Assembly: GCF_037102585.1 (NCBI RefSeq)
Contig: NW_027043820.1
Coordinates: 1,832,501 to 1,896,500 of the forward strand
From: Saccharomycopsis crataegensis
Lineage: Eukaryota; Ascomycota; Saccharomycetes; Ascoideales; Saccharomycopsidaceae
Reading direction: 5' to 3'
DNA length: 64,000 nt
The notes below the pieces were generated by a model that searched no databases, was not told where the DNA came from, and saw nothing but the letters and a program-made list of their open reading frames with translations. Shown here in pieces: positions 10,693 through 19,715 of this stretch; the stretch's first letter is position 1, and each line of letters begins with the position of its first letter. The position numbers and the translations under genes were made by a program.

Positions 10693-12016
10693 TTTGTCCT
10701 ACTGCGAGGGGGCAAGGCTGTTATGGATGGCCAGGTATTTTTGAAAGGTTGTTGGTGGTGTATGATGAAATATTGGATAATATGCTACTGGGTGATGAAG
10801 ATATTGGTGAGACAAGAGGGCAGGCGGATATTGGTGATGAAGATGGGTTGGTGGTGGTGTTATTGTTTGTTGAGGAATGGGTGGGTTAAAAAATTATTGA
10901 GTGACAATGATCGAATCGTGCGGGAAACGGAGGGGGAGCCAGGCTGGTGGGGCGAGACGTACACAGACAGCAGCACCAATATAAATTGCACCGAACACAA
11001 CCAGGTTGGATTGGGAGGGTTGTATCAAGGATTTCAGATGGTAGTTATACCTTACAGCTGTCTAGCAGAGTGGATGGTGTCTCTGTAGTGTTAGTAGATG
11101 TTCTCACTACTAGTACATGTTACAAGATACGCAACGTAACAACTCCAAGAGGATCTACGGCCGCAATTTCCAAAACACCCCAGACCTGCGGGAGTTTGGG
11201 TGGTGGCACCGTTGGGTGGGTGATCTGCCGGGATATATACGTAAATGTAGTCGGTGTATGTAGGTATTTATATTTATTGTTGATATTTTACATATTGATT
11301 GATTACACATTAGAGTGGCTGCTCACATTTGTGATGAGATTACTTAGACGTTCCTGTTTATGGTTGTCGTGTGGGTGTATGTGGGTTTCAACAATAATCG
11401 TCGGTGTGAACTCACGTGGTAGGAGGTGGTGTCTATAAATAATATACTTGATCATCACTACTGTCTACTGTTGTTTGAGATACAGTTAGTACATGTTATA
11501 GTCGCTCTTCGTCTTCTGTGCCTGACAACCAATCACAATGTTACCCATTACTATCACAGGATAGTCGTGATCTCGTATCTACAATGCCTGGAAACACCTA
11601 TTGCGGTCGTCATGAAATAGAATACCTGTAACGGCAGTGATAATTATCCCACTTTGGTTGCCTTTTTTGTCGTTGATATCAATCTCTGAGGCACAAGATC
11701 TGTTCGGTGGGTGAAATTACCGAATGTACATACATTCTAACAATACCCGGGAATTGCTACACACACGAATTGGAATTTTTGAATTGGGAAAAGTTTCCTT
11801 TGGGATATCCAGCAGATATATATATATATATATATATAGGCAGAATACCTACGAGGAGAGAAGAGTCAAGCACACCAGCAAGAATTCCAAACTCACCGAA
11901 GCAATTCCAGCAGCATTAAGACCTGTAACCTTTAGTAGGCCGTTTCTATACAACTAATTACAGTGTCCAGAAACGGACGGCCACAGGCTCTAGTAACTCC
12001 GGCGCGGACTCACCAC

Positions 12017-12036
12017 GGGTCACGAGTCCAGCACGG
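12017..12036 (+). repeat. Dispersed CACGAG repeat, copy 1
   Basis: This 20-bp stretch reads GGGTCACGAGTCCAGCACGG. It matches the copy at 13591-13610 at 18 of 20 positions. Confidence 0.6.
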
Positions 12037-12979
12037 TTCTTAACATCTAAAATAATCCGTGATGATACTTCATCACCAAAACATTGACTTGGTTTGGAAA
12101 CTAATGGTGGTTATTGATAAAAGAAAAAGGTGAAGGAAAATATTTCGCAACTGTTCATAATGAAGATCCAGATACGTAGTAAAGATTCTAATTCCATAAC
12201 AGGCAGGTATTCAAGTTTAGTAAAAGCTGAAGCTGATTTCACTGATATATTGTATATATTGGTTGACAAATAAATTATTAACGAATTTAATTATCATAGC
12301 TTCCTGAGGTGACAGATATCAATAATTTTGTATAATTTTCTTTCGATATGTAGATAGTAAAAAATTTTGTTGCAATAAAATTATGAAGAAGCAGAGCCGA
12401 CAGTTTTAACCTGAAAGGAATTAAAAAAAAATCAGAATATTGAGAATGATGTTGGCAATAAATCACAATAATATTAATAATGTAGATAATGTAAGGGTCG
12501 GGAAGTAATGCTAACTGATAAATATTACAGATGAACATATAAATTGACAAAGAAAAGGTAGGGGGATATTTAGAGAAGTATTAAAGTGTAACGATTGCTC
12601 AGAGTATAGAATGTCTCAATATGCTATATGAATCTATGAAACAAGACCTAAAGATGAAGATAATGTTGACAAAGTTCGACAAATATTTTAATCTTTAATT
12701 TATCTTGTATTATGTACAATTCAATTCCAAGACAATTATTCAATGAAAAACATTTCGAGATGCCTATCTTTTACAAGGATAACAAACAAATCAGAAAATT
12801 CCTTTTTACTGAAAAGATTAGTACCAGAAATGAGTATTATGCTCTTTTAATTTTCATATTCTGTGATGAGTTGGCTATTAATAAAATTTCACCTAAAGGT
12901 AATCCAGTAGATTATTTAACAGACCATAAGTGATGCCAAGTTTTAGTTTTATAGGTTTAGTATTATTCAGTTACTCAGA

Positions 12980-13021
12980 TGTAATCCCAAGAAGCACAGC
13001 TGTAATCCCAAGAAGCACAGC
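12980..13021 (+). repeat. 21-bp tandem duplication
   Basis: Two perfect, adjacent 21-bp copies begin TGTAATCCCAAGAAGC, followed by a partial third start (TGTG). This looks like a recent slippage or repair duplication in non-coding DNA. Confidence 0.9.
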
Positions 13022-13566
13022 TGTGAAAAGCCAACCCTACAGAAAGTGGTAGGGCTCCAGAACTAGAATGAGAACGAACTTATAACATTTTGAAATATTG
13101 CAGATTATTATTAAATAATTCTGAATTCATTGATTAAAAGAGTTTCCTTACGGGGGTGGTGGGCACAGCGGCGAGAAAAATTAAGCGGAGGTACGAGAAG
13201 TTCAACTCTTGACAGAACCAAATCTAGCGAAGATAAAAGAAACGCAAAATTGGCCAGCGAAACAAATATGAAGTTGAAATCATTAGTAGGTACGAAGTAT
13301 ATCTGGAAACAATAATAGTTTAACATGGGACTCTTGGGTTAAGCCAAATTTACTAGAATTAAACCGGAATTGCTCATAATGTTAGAAAGACAACGAAAAC
13401 GGAAGAATTTAGGTATTTTGCATTATATTATTATTTACAGCTTTTATATTCGACTAATAATAATCAAGATGTTACTCAAGATAACAATGCTTGTGCTCTT
13501 ATTAGCTTATAAGTGAAGTGATTTAAGGTAGTTGGGTACCCACATAAAATGCTTACCCTCACTACG

Positions 13567-13610
13567 ACACGAGTCCAACACCATCAGCGCGGGTCACGAG
13601 CCCAACACGG
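13567..13610 (+). repeat. Dispersed CACGAG repeat, copies 2 and 3
   Basis: Two copies lie 24 bp apart. The first is ACACGAGTCCAACACC (13567-13582). The second is GGGTCACGAGCCCAACACGG (13591-13610). Together with 12017-12036 they define a core near CACGAGYCCARCAC. They lie about 400 bp upstream of TPI1. Confidence 0.6.
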
Positions 13611-13833
13611 AGAAGCGGACAGATTCTCATCAGCCGCCAGTGTATATCTCCCCCAATATATCTCGTCTCCAGATATTTATATTTATATGCTTATCTGTAT
13701 ATTTTCCTCATGATGATATCTACCTATGTGAATGTCTCATTCCCGGTGTTCCCTGTAGAAACATAACAAGCATGGTTACCCACCTGATAATAGCGGCCAT
13801 CCACCCGGTGACGGTAAAATGTTCCTTTCGTCA

Positions 13834-13839
13834 CACGTG
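13834..13839. promoter_or_regulatory. CACGTG E-box in the TPI1 promoter
   Basis: The palindrome CACGTG lies about 160 bp upstream of the TPI1 start. Basic helix-loop-helix factors of the Cbf1 or Tye7 type bind this core, and Tye7-class factors control glycolytic genes in several yeasts. A CTG-triplet run follows at about 13880-13910. Occupancy is inferred. Confidence 0.4.
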
Positions 13840-13997
13840 ATCATATCATCACCAGTGGTCCCTTTTTTCAAGCTTAAATACTGATGCTGCTGCTGCTGTT
13901 GCTGCTGCGGGAATCATTTTAAGCTTGTATCCCATCCATCTTAATTTGCTACTGCAATTAACACCCACATTATCTTAATAAATATATCTCAATAAAA

Positions 13998-14861
13998 ATG
14001 GTACGTCATATACTTAATATCAATGGGTCAGACACAAGCAAAAAAATCGACTCCCCCACAAATAATAAAAAAAAAAACAAAACATAATAGAACTGTCAGT
14101 CTAACATGTATAACAAGGCTCGTACTTTCTTTGTCGGCGGTAACTTCAAAATGAACGGTTCTCTTGAATCCGTTAAGTCCATTGTGGACAGACTCAATGA
14201 ATCAAAGCTCGCAGCTTCTACTGAAGTGGTCATTGCCCCTCCTGCCCCATACTTGTACTGGGCCGCTCAAAATAACAAAAAGTCCCAAGTCTTTATTGCC
14301 GCCCAAAACTCCTATGACAAGGCCAGCGGTGCTTACACCGGGGAGATCAGTGTTAACTGTTTGAAGGATGTTGGCGCTACCTGGGTCATCTTGGGTCACT
14401 CCGAAAGAAGAACCATCCTCAAGGAAACCGATGAAATGGTTGCCAGCAAGACTAAGTTTGCTCTTGACAATGGTGTCAAAGTGATATTGTGTATCGGTGA
14501 AACTTTGGAAGAACGTAAGGCTGGAATCACTTTGGAAGTATGTGCTCGTCAATTGGACGCCGTCTCCAGTAAGGTCAGTGACTGGTCCGATGTCGTTGTT
14601 GCTTACGAACCAGTATGGGCCATCGGTACCGGTTTGGCTGCTACCCCAGAAGATGCCGAAGAAACTCATGTCGGTATCAGAAAGCACTTGGCTTCCACCA
14701 TTGGTGCTGAACAAGCCGAAAAGGTTAGAATCTTGTACGGTGGTTCCGTTAACGGTAAGAACGCCAACACTTTCAAGGACAAGGCCAACATTGACGGGTT
14801 CTTGGTTGGTGGTGCCTCCTTGAAGCCAGAATTCGTTGACATTATCAACTCCAGAGAATAA
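13998..14861 (+). CDS. TPI1: Triosephosphate isomerase, with an intron directly after the start codon
   Basis: Interconverts dihydroxyacetone phosphate and glyceraldehyde 3-phosphate in glycolysis, in the cytosol. The coding sequence joins 13998-14000 (the ATG alone) to 14118-14861, giving 248 aa, the usual length. The intron 14001-14117 starts GTACGT and has CTAAC at 14101-14105, 12 bases before the AG. The spliced N-terminus is [15 protein letters not shown], matching the conserved TIM start. An in-frame ATG at 14106 inside the intron would give a wrong N-terminus. Catalytic residues are present: Asn and Lys in GGNFK, His in GHSERR and Glu in [11 protein letters not shown], with the phosphate-binding YGGSVN and GGASL loops. 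Codons are strongly biased, as expected of a highly expressed enzyme. Confidence 0.97.
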
Positions 14862-15143
14862 ATGGACTGATTTAGATGTTATTGGGTATTTTTAGTTTCT
14901 ATATCACTTGTTTAATTAATGTTGTATGTCGTTGTTATTTTTGAAATATGACTTATTGTAGAATGACTATACTTTATGATGTTTTACTTCATTTTCGAGC
15001 TTTTCCCTTACAGATCCTGCTCAATGAAAAAAAAAAAGAAGATACTACTTACAGTTCCAATAGATTTATTTGAATAATTCACTCATGCATTCTGCTTCTA
15101 ATATTAATAAGCACAGGAGTTATCAATCTGGCTTCAAAAAAAT

Positions 15144-16064
15144 TTAAAAAAATTCTCCCAAATATCCAGCTACTCTGTTTGCCAAATCCTCTTTTGCTCC
15201 TTCTTTAGTACCAGGACCATAGAAATGCTTTGCACCTTTCACAACACCACTGTATTTACTCTTGAGCTTATCGTCCATAAAACCGTACCATTTTTCCATT
15301 CTTTCCCCTTGATCAATGGTTTCTGGAACACACTCATCAAGTTCTGAAGGAACCATCAAAAGTGGTATTTTAACTTTACCAAAAGTCTGTGCTGGGGAAC
15401 TAGGGTGATCATCAGGAAGGTCGAGTAAATCATTGGAGAAAAAGTCGTCATCACCATATGGAACAGCGAGGGATAAGTAACGGTAGGCGGTAGTGGGGGT
15501 ACCAAACATCAACTTGGAGAATTTCCCTGGAAGCAAAACGTTTTCATCACCGTTATTTTCTTTAACGATAGTCTTGACTGCAGAGATAAGAGCCTCGAGC
15601 TTTGCAGGAGGCACGTAACGCAGAAACATTTCACGATCACTGGCTGGTGCTTGAAGAATTGCCCCATCAATGTTAAACAACTCAGCATCTGCAGTCAAAC
15701 TTGGAAGATACTTGGCGAGATATTGGATCACATCTTGAGTTCCTGTAGAGTGACCCATAACGACAATTCTTTTCTTGTGACAATTGACTCTTAAATACTT
15801 GACCAATTGTCCGATCTCCTCAGCGTCACGCTTTAAGCTCCCGGTACCCCAACCATTGTAAGATGATGTGAGGATAGGATTGCAAAATGACCAATTGGCA
15901 GGAAGTTTGGACACAACTTCTGGAATGTAAGGAACCGTCAAAAGACCATCTCCCAAACCTCCAACGAAGATGATGGTATTTGGGGCATTGGTTGGGGTAA
16001 ACTCAAAGGCCGACAATTTGGTGGCGAAATTATGGATTTTTCCTTCGAAGCTTGAGCTAGACAT
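15144..16064 (-). CDS. DUF1749 (UPF0613) alpha/beta hydrolase, SidJ-like
   Basis: A 306-aa alpha/beta hydrolase of the fungal DUF1749 family. The oxyanion strand is IIFVGGLGDG (about residues 30-39) and the nucleophile elbow is GHSTG (about 104-108). The acid is plausibly in the PSELDECV stretch near residue 238 and the histidine in GAKHFYG near 280. The one well-studied member, SidJ of Aspergillus fumigatus, is an esterase for the siderophore fusarinine C. The yeast copy need not share that substrate. No signal peptide is seen, so it is probably cytosolic. It starts at the first ATG and is divergent from ORC2 across a 1.7-kb spacer. Confidence 0.75.
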   Translation of the reverse strand: MSSSSFEGKIHNFATKLSAFEFTPTNAPNTIIFVGGLGDGLLTVPYIPEVVSKLPANWSFCNPILTSSYNGWGTGSLKRDAEEIGQLVKYLRVNCHKKRIVVMGHSTGTQDVIQYLAKYLPSLTADAELFNIDGAILQAPASDREMFLRYVPPAKLEALISAVKTIVKENNGDENVLLPGKFSKLMFGTPTTAYRYLSLAVPYGDDDFFSNDLLDLPDDHPSSPAQTFGKVKIPLLMVPSELDECVPETIDQGERMEKWYGFMDDKLKSKYSGVVKGAKHFYGPGTKEGAKEDLANRVAGYLGEFF

Positions 16065-17101
16065 TATTTATGGCTTATTTAATCACTGAAGTGGGGTTTT
16101 TGTTTTGTTACTTTTTAATTATGCAATTAGAAGAATAAAAATTCAAAGAGGAAACAGTGGAATCAAAAGAGTACTTATATTTGCCATGATATAGAGAATA
16201 CTGTGAGCGGCTGTGCCAAACACACGTTTGCTCCATAAGCATTATCCATTCATCTTCTTTATTACCGCTATGCCCGCCGTGGTGACCTGACTGGGAAGGG
16301 TCCGTAAACTCCGCCATGTATAATCTTCGTAGGCTTTAAGGGAGAGACAACAAGAACCGGCAAGGGCGAATGGTCACGGGTTTTTGGTAGAAACAAACCT
16401 CTCTGGCCTCGCAGGTATACCTCAGAGGAAGCGCCGTGCGTCCATGTTGTTGTCGACTTCGCACGATTATGGCTTGTAGTAGGGTAAAATCTATCCGGTC
16501 GGTGGTAGCGGCGGATAGAGTCTAAGAATATCGGATTTAAGATAATTCTGGATTAATACAAACAGTGACTTAATAAAGTTAACAACGTAGTAAAACATAA
16601 TAATTGAATAATGCCTTCTCTCTCTAAAAATAGTAGACATAATAAAAGTAGAATAAGTAAAATAAATAGAAAGTACGAAAATATGGGCTAGAAGTAATGG
16701 TGTTATGGCTATTAACACTCTAGAGTGTTGTTAGCAAAAAGTGTACAAGTACGACTAGTACATCCAACCAAGCTCACATGGAACAGAGTGGCGATACTGA
16801 TACCTTATTTTTCAGTAGCGGCGTATATTGTGGTAAGTAAGTTCTGTATTTCCAATTGAATCTCTTATGTGGCACTTCCATACTTTTTTTTTTGGATAGA
16901 AGTCCGACTCTTCAAGAATGCTCCGAAAATCATCCCGTTGAATTATTTTGAGAAGCATATGAGGCTCTTCAAAATTGTTTCAATCATGATGCTGGTACAA
17001 TTCATCCAATTTGTGAAAAATTTTTTAATTGGAAAATTTTCATCTCGAAATAAATTTTCAAAAGAAAGCCTTGCTCACATTTAGGGGAAAGTTGTTTACA
17101 A

Positions 17102-17151
17102 TTATCAATAAAGCAAAGAGTTAAGCCTTTAACTCTTTGCTTTATTGATAA
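17102..17151. repeat. Perfect inverted repeat, 23-bp arms and 4-nt loop
   Basis: The arms 17102-17124 and 17129-17151 are exact reverse complements, separated by GCCT. The left arm begins TTATCAATAAAGC. It could extrude as a cruciform or fold in RNA. No gene ends nearby in either direction, so a terminator role is unlikely. Confidence 0.95.
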
Positions 17152-17162
17152 GTGAACATCAA

Positions 17163-17209
17163 ACTGGTAACTTTATCATTCATGATCATGAATGATGCGA
17201 GATACCAGT
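17163..17209. repeat. 22-bp perfect palindrome nested in outer 7-bp arms
   Basis: Positions 17175-17196 form a perfect 22-bp palindrome centred on CATGATCATG. Outer arms ACTGGTA (17163-17169) and TACCAGT (17203-17209) pair around it, with small unpaired gaps. It lies 11 bp after the larger hairpin. Confidence 0.9.
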
Positions 17210-17720
17210 GTCGATATCAACATGATAAAATCAACCAAGATAATTCTGGAAATTTGTTAGTCAATATTCTTAGAAAACCCACAATAGAAAAGGACCTATT
17301 ATCTTCTTGCTAAAACTGTTATAAAGTAATAGCATCAGAATTAAAAAGCTCTGAAAAGTTTTTTTCCGCACGGATTACTCGGCCGAAGAAATTCAACTGT
17401 TGCATTTTTTTCATCATAAAAAGATAAGGTAAAGATTGGTAGCATAGAAAACATACCTATTTAAAGCACTACCAACTGCTAGCAATATCCTAATGAGACT
17501 GCTAAAAAGTTCTCTGATTGAGAGCTAAAAGAAGAAAAACAGGAGAGGAAGAAAGAATTAATTTTCAAAATCCTCCTCAATTTATAGGATTTCCCGACGA
17601 GAAAAAGAAGAAGAGAAAAAAATAAAATTACCCGACTGCTTTATACGCACTCTACCGGATCCAGGAATTTTCAACATTTTATTTACATTAATAAACAACA
17701 ACAACAAACAACACAACAAC

Positions 17721-17744
17721 ATGTACACCATCAATATACAATGA
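17721..17744 (+). promoter_or_regulatory. Seven-codon upstream ORF overlapping the ORC2 start
   Basis: An ATG at 17721 opens a seven-codon ORF whose TGA (17742-17744) overlaps the ORC2 ATG (17741-17743) as ATGA. The leader before it is CAA-rich and unstructured, so scanning ribosomes should meet this ATG first. Termination-reinitiation control of ORC2 is inferred, provided the transcript starts upstream of 17721. Confidence 0.6.
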
Positions 17745-19522
17745 GCGCCACACCCCCAGCTACACCAAGAGCGAAAAGAGAACGGCCAGAGGACCCGATA
17801 GCTGAAATCTTTGCCAGCCCCGCGCAGCGACGTGCTGGGCTTTTAAATATTGCGACATCACCGTTGAAAGCCGACCGCCAGATGAAAGCCCCATCACTGC
17901 CCAATATCACTAGACCTAGAGACCATACCCAACCAATAATTCTTCCTCCAGATCAACACGAGATAGGGCTTAAACCATCGGCCATCAAGCGAGGAATCAT
18001 CAATATTGATCCGAATTCCGGAAGAATATCGCCTTTGAGAGGCTCACCAGGAAGATCTCGAAGTCATTACGATTTTACCAATCGATTAGCTATCAGAAGA
18101 GCGTTGGTGGCCACCAACCCAGGACTCGCCCCACAGGATGAAGATATCCAAGATCTAGATGAAGATGATTTGGCAATTGCTGAAAGAATCATTGGGGAAT
18201 CAAACCGCGCCAATGGTTCATCATCGCCAACCCGTACCCCAAGAAACCGAAAGTTGATGGCCCTTGATGAAGACGCTGCTGATGATATGGTATTTGAGCC
18301 GCTAGAAGGGAATAGTTTTAGAGCTACTCCATGTCCAACCCCAATTCAAGAAGAGAAAATCATTTCCAAGTTTGGTCGAACCCATCGTCTTCTTGAGGCG
18401 TCTCAAACCCTCTTTGTCGATGGACCAGAAGGGTTTTTCGAGCAACATAAATTTAAAGGAAAGACTTCAGGTAATACAATGGCACAGGCCCCATCGCTAG
18501 ATTACAGTGAATTTGTACAATTATCGAAAATTTCTGATTTTTTGCAGCTCCCTCATCGTGATAACCTCATGGAAAGCTACCAAAGTAATTTTCCTCAATG
18601 GCACTTTGAATTAAGCCAAGGATTCAATGTTTGTCTTTACGGTGTGGGTAGTAAACTTCATTTATTGCTGCAGTTTGTTGATACCTATCTTACTGATGCC
18701 CTAAGCGTTCCAGTGCTTGTGGCGAATGGATACAATCCTGCCACTACTCTTCGGGAAGTGGTCGAACAAACCATTAAGATTGTTTTGCCCTCCAGGAAGT
18801 TGAAAAATGGGAAATCTCAACCAATTTTAAAACTCCCCGCGGCACCTCACGAATCTGTGCCATTGTTGGTGCGATACTTGGAAAAATCAAATGACAAATC
18901 CTTAAAAATTGTTCTCGCAATACATAACCTTGACGGGCCGGCTTTCAAAGGTGATCGTGCTCAAAGTGCGCTTGCTCAACTTTCTGGATTGCCACAAGTA
19001 TGGCTCGTTACTTCGGTCGACAAGATTAATGCTCCAATCCTCTGGGACTCGGCGAAAACTTCACAATTTAATTTTGCCTGGCATGATACCACTACATACG
19101 ATAACTACAATGTGGAGAATGGATTTGAAGATTTGCTTCATGTGGGTAGATCGAGCAAGAATATTGGTACCAAGGGTGCTCAGTATGTGTTGTCCAGTTT
19201 GACCCAAAATGCCAGAAACTTGTATCGGGTCCTTGTGGCCAACCAGCTTCAAGCGTTGGAAGAAGAAGCGGATGACAAGGCTCTGGATAGAAGCCTTTTG
19301 GTTGGGTCAGTACGGAACGGCATCGAATTCAAACTCTTGTATAATTTATGTGTGGAGGAATTCATTGCTTCCAATGAAATAAGTTTTAGAATCATGCTTA
19401 GAGAATTCATCGAGCATGATATGGCAGGATTACTGAAAAACAGTGCTGGTACAGAAATTGTTTTTGTACCACTAACAATAGATGAATTGGAACAGTTACT
19501 TACGGAGGAGTTGTTGGAGTGA
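17741..19522 (+). CDS. ORC2: Origin recognition complex subunit 2
   Basis: A subunit of the six-protein complex that binds replication origins and loads the MCM helicase. The protein is 593 aa (S. cerevisiae Orc2 is 620). Residues 1-210 are disordered, rich in Ser-Pro/Thr-Pro and basic patches, with several S/T-P sites that could be CDK targets. The AAA+-like core starts near residue 265. Its family signature FPQWHFELSQGFNVCLYGVGSK (about 283-304) has a degenerate Walker A, as usual for Orc2. PVLVANGYNPATTLREVVEQ follows. The C-terminal winged-helix region (about 490-593) includes EFKLLYNLCVEEFIASNEISF. The start codon overlaps the stop of a short upstream ORF. A CTG codon lies in the LLLQF helix, where leucine is expected. 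Confidence 0.9.
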   Translation: MSATPPATPRAKRERPEDPIAEIFASPAQRRAGLLNIATSPLKADRQMKAPSLPNITRPRDHTQPIILPPDQHEIGLKPSAIKRGIINIDPNSGRISPLRGSPGRSRSHYDFTNRLAIRRALVATNPGLAPQDEDIQDLDEDDLAIAERIIGESNRANGSSSPTRTPRNRKLMALDEDAADDMVFEPLEGNSFRATPCPTPIQEEKIISKFGRTHRLLEASQTLFVDGPEGFFEQHKFKGKTSGNTMAQAPSLDYSEFVQLSKISDFLQLPHRDNLMESYQSNFPQWHFELSQGFNVCLYGVGSKLHLLLQFVDTYLTDALSVPVLVANGYNPATTLREVVEQTIKIVLPSRKLKNGKSQPILKLPAAPHESVPLLVRYLEKSNDKSLKIVLAIHNLDGPAFKGDRAQSALAQLSGLPQVWLVTSVDKINAPILWDSAKTSQFNFAWHDTTTYDNYNVENGFEDLLHVGRSSKNIGTKGAQYVLSSLTQNARNLYRVLVANQLQALEEEADDKALDRSLLVGSVRNGIEFKLLYNLCVEEFIASNEISFRIMLREFIEHDMAGLLKNSAGTEIVFVPLTIDELEQLLTEELLE

Positions 19523-19715
19523 TGCTAGGAGACTTATTGAGTGTGAAATTCGTACCTGATATGACGGGTGGACTGCGTTTTATATAATATAATGACGATA
19601 TAGTATAACAGCGCAATATAATATAATGATAATATGGATAATAGACAAAAATTTAATAACTACATGAATGATCTTCAACATAAAATATCATACTCCATTA
19701 GATAAATATCTATAA

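Larger units (their letters stand above)
10693..13997. other. 3.3-kb gene-free region between the ELL-like gene and TPI1
   Basis: This is the largest spacer in the window and separates two divergent genes. It is locally less AT-rich than other spacers. It contains a TA run (11816-11837), three copies of a CACGAGTCC-type motif (12017-12036, 13567-13582, 13591-13610), a 21-bp tandem duplication (12980-13021) and the TPI1 promoter. Short ORFs of 60-120 codons occur on both strands, but none resembles a protein I know and none shows codon structure. It could hold non-coding RNA or decayed genes; I cannot show either. Confidence 0.5.
16065..17740. other. 1.7-kb divergent spacer with hairpins, upstream of ORC2
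   Basis: No gene is supported. The left part (16200-16520) is relatively GC-rich. The middle carries a perfect hairpin and a nested palindrome (see 17102-17151 and 17163-17209). The right end is a purine-rich then CAA-rich leader for ORC2. The 13-base string AAGATAATTCTGG occurs at both about 16539 and about 17238. Confidence 0.5.

Noticed and set aside
12712-12933. 73-codon plus-strand ORF in the large gap
   Set aside because: It has an ATG, but no recognisable similarity, signal or conserved context; length is within chance for this AT content.
13130-13315. 61-codon basic ORF near the tandem duplication
   Set aside because: Short, no motif and overlapped by an opposite-strand ORF of similar length; most likely chance.
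14106-14117. ATG at 14106 as the TPI1 start
   Set aside because: It would add MYNK before the conserved [10 protein letters not shown] and lies between the branch point and the 3' splice site; the spliced ATG at 13998 gives the family N-terminus.
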